DNA of 5,542 nucleotides from Acidimicrobiales bacterium (GTDB lineage: Bacteria > Actinomycetota > Acidimicrobiia > Acidimicrobiales > JABEUL01). A program made the position numbers and the translations under genes. The stretch lies in the NCBI GenBank assembly GCA_013044465.1, contig JABEUL010000269.1, positions 1 to 5,542 of the forward strand, read 5' to 3'. Numbering within the stretch: the first letter of the stretch is position 1; each line of letters begins with the position of its first letter. The notes under the pieces were generated by a model. It saw only the letters and a program-made list of their open reading frames with translations. It had not been told where the DNA came from and did no database searches. Positions 5,482 to 5,542 of this stretch are shown piece by piece.

Positions 5482-5542
5482 GAACCTAGTCTATTCTCGT
5501 TATTCAATTTCCACTACACAAATTTTTAAATAGAAAGCGCAA
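5482..5542 (-). other. AT-rich stretch upstream of sufC, gene content unresolved
   Basis: These 61 bases lie 5' of sufC. Read on the - strand, two frames stay open from the edge to a stop: one ends at TAA 5502-5500 (…YLKICVVEIE) and one at TGA 5506-5504. Either could be the tail of an upstream suf gene or of the small ferredoxin-like protein sometimes found before sufC, but a dozen codons cannot identify it. No convincing promoter hexamers are seen, so sufC is more likely read through from upstream than started here. Confidence 0.3.

Overview
The window looks like a piece of an actinobacterial chromosome with moderate base composition (mid-40s % GC by eye) and very tight gene packing. The pointers are a suf cluster in the order sufC-sufS-sufU with a SufU-type zinc protein, which is typical of Gram-positive bacteria. 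A small SRPBCC gene directly upstream of a ROK glucokinase, and frequent GTG starts, point the same way. A low-GC, streamlined aquatic actinobacterium (an acI-like or Acidimicrobiia-like lineage) would fit, but the sequence alone cannot settle this.

Layout. Bases 1-236 hold a possible gene end at the left edge and then a leader with overlapping hairpins and a very strong ribosome binding site. On the + strand follow a 149-residue SRPBCC-fold protein (237-686), a ROK-family glucokinase (702-1715) and an AlaC-type alanine aminotransferase (1751-2947). The second half is on the - strand and is read from right to left: sufC (ATPase, 4723-5481), sufS (cysteine desulfurase, 3473-4726) and sufU (2955-3443). 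The two blocks converge, with only 7 bases between the alaC and sufU stop codons. sufB and sufD are not present; if the cluster is complete they should lie beyond the right edge.

How the genes work together. SufS takes sulfur from cysteine and leaves alanine. SufU is the zinc-dependent acceptor that relays the persulfide, and SufC powers the SufBCD scaffold that builds Fe-S clusters. The + strand genes are metabolic: the ROK kinase probably phosphorylates glucose, and AlaC interconverts pyruvate and alanine. The SRPBCC protein probably binds a hydrophobic ligand of unknown identity.

The most unusual structure is inside the ROK gene. A perfect 28-base palindrome (758-785) is followed at once by a second 6-bp-stem hairpin (786-805). 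Together they account for most of an apparent extra stretch of roughly 14-17 residues between the first two strands of the ATP-binding domain. I found no clearly new multi-gene system in this window.
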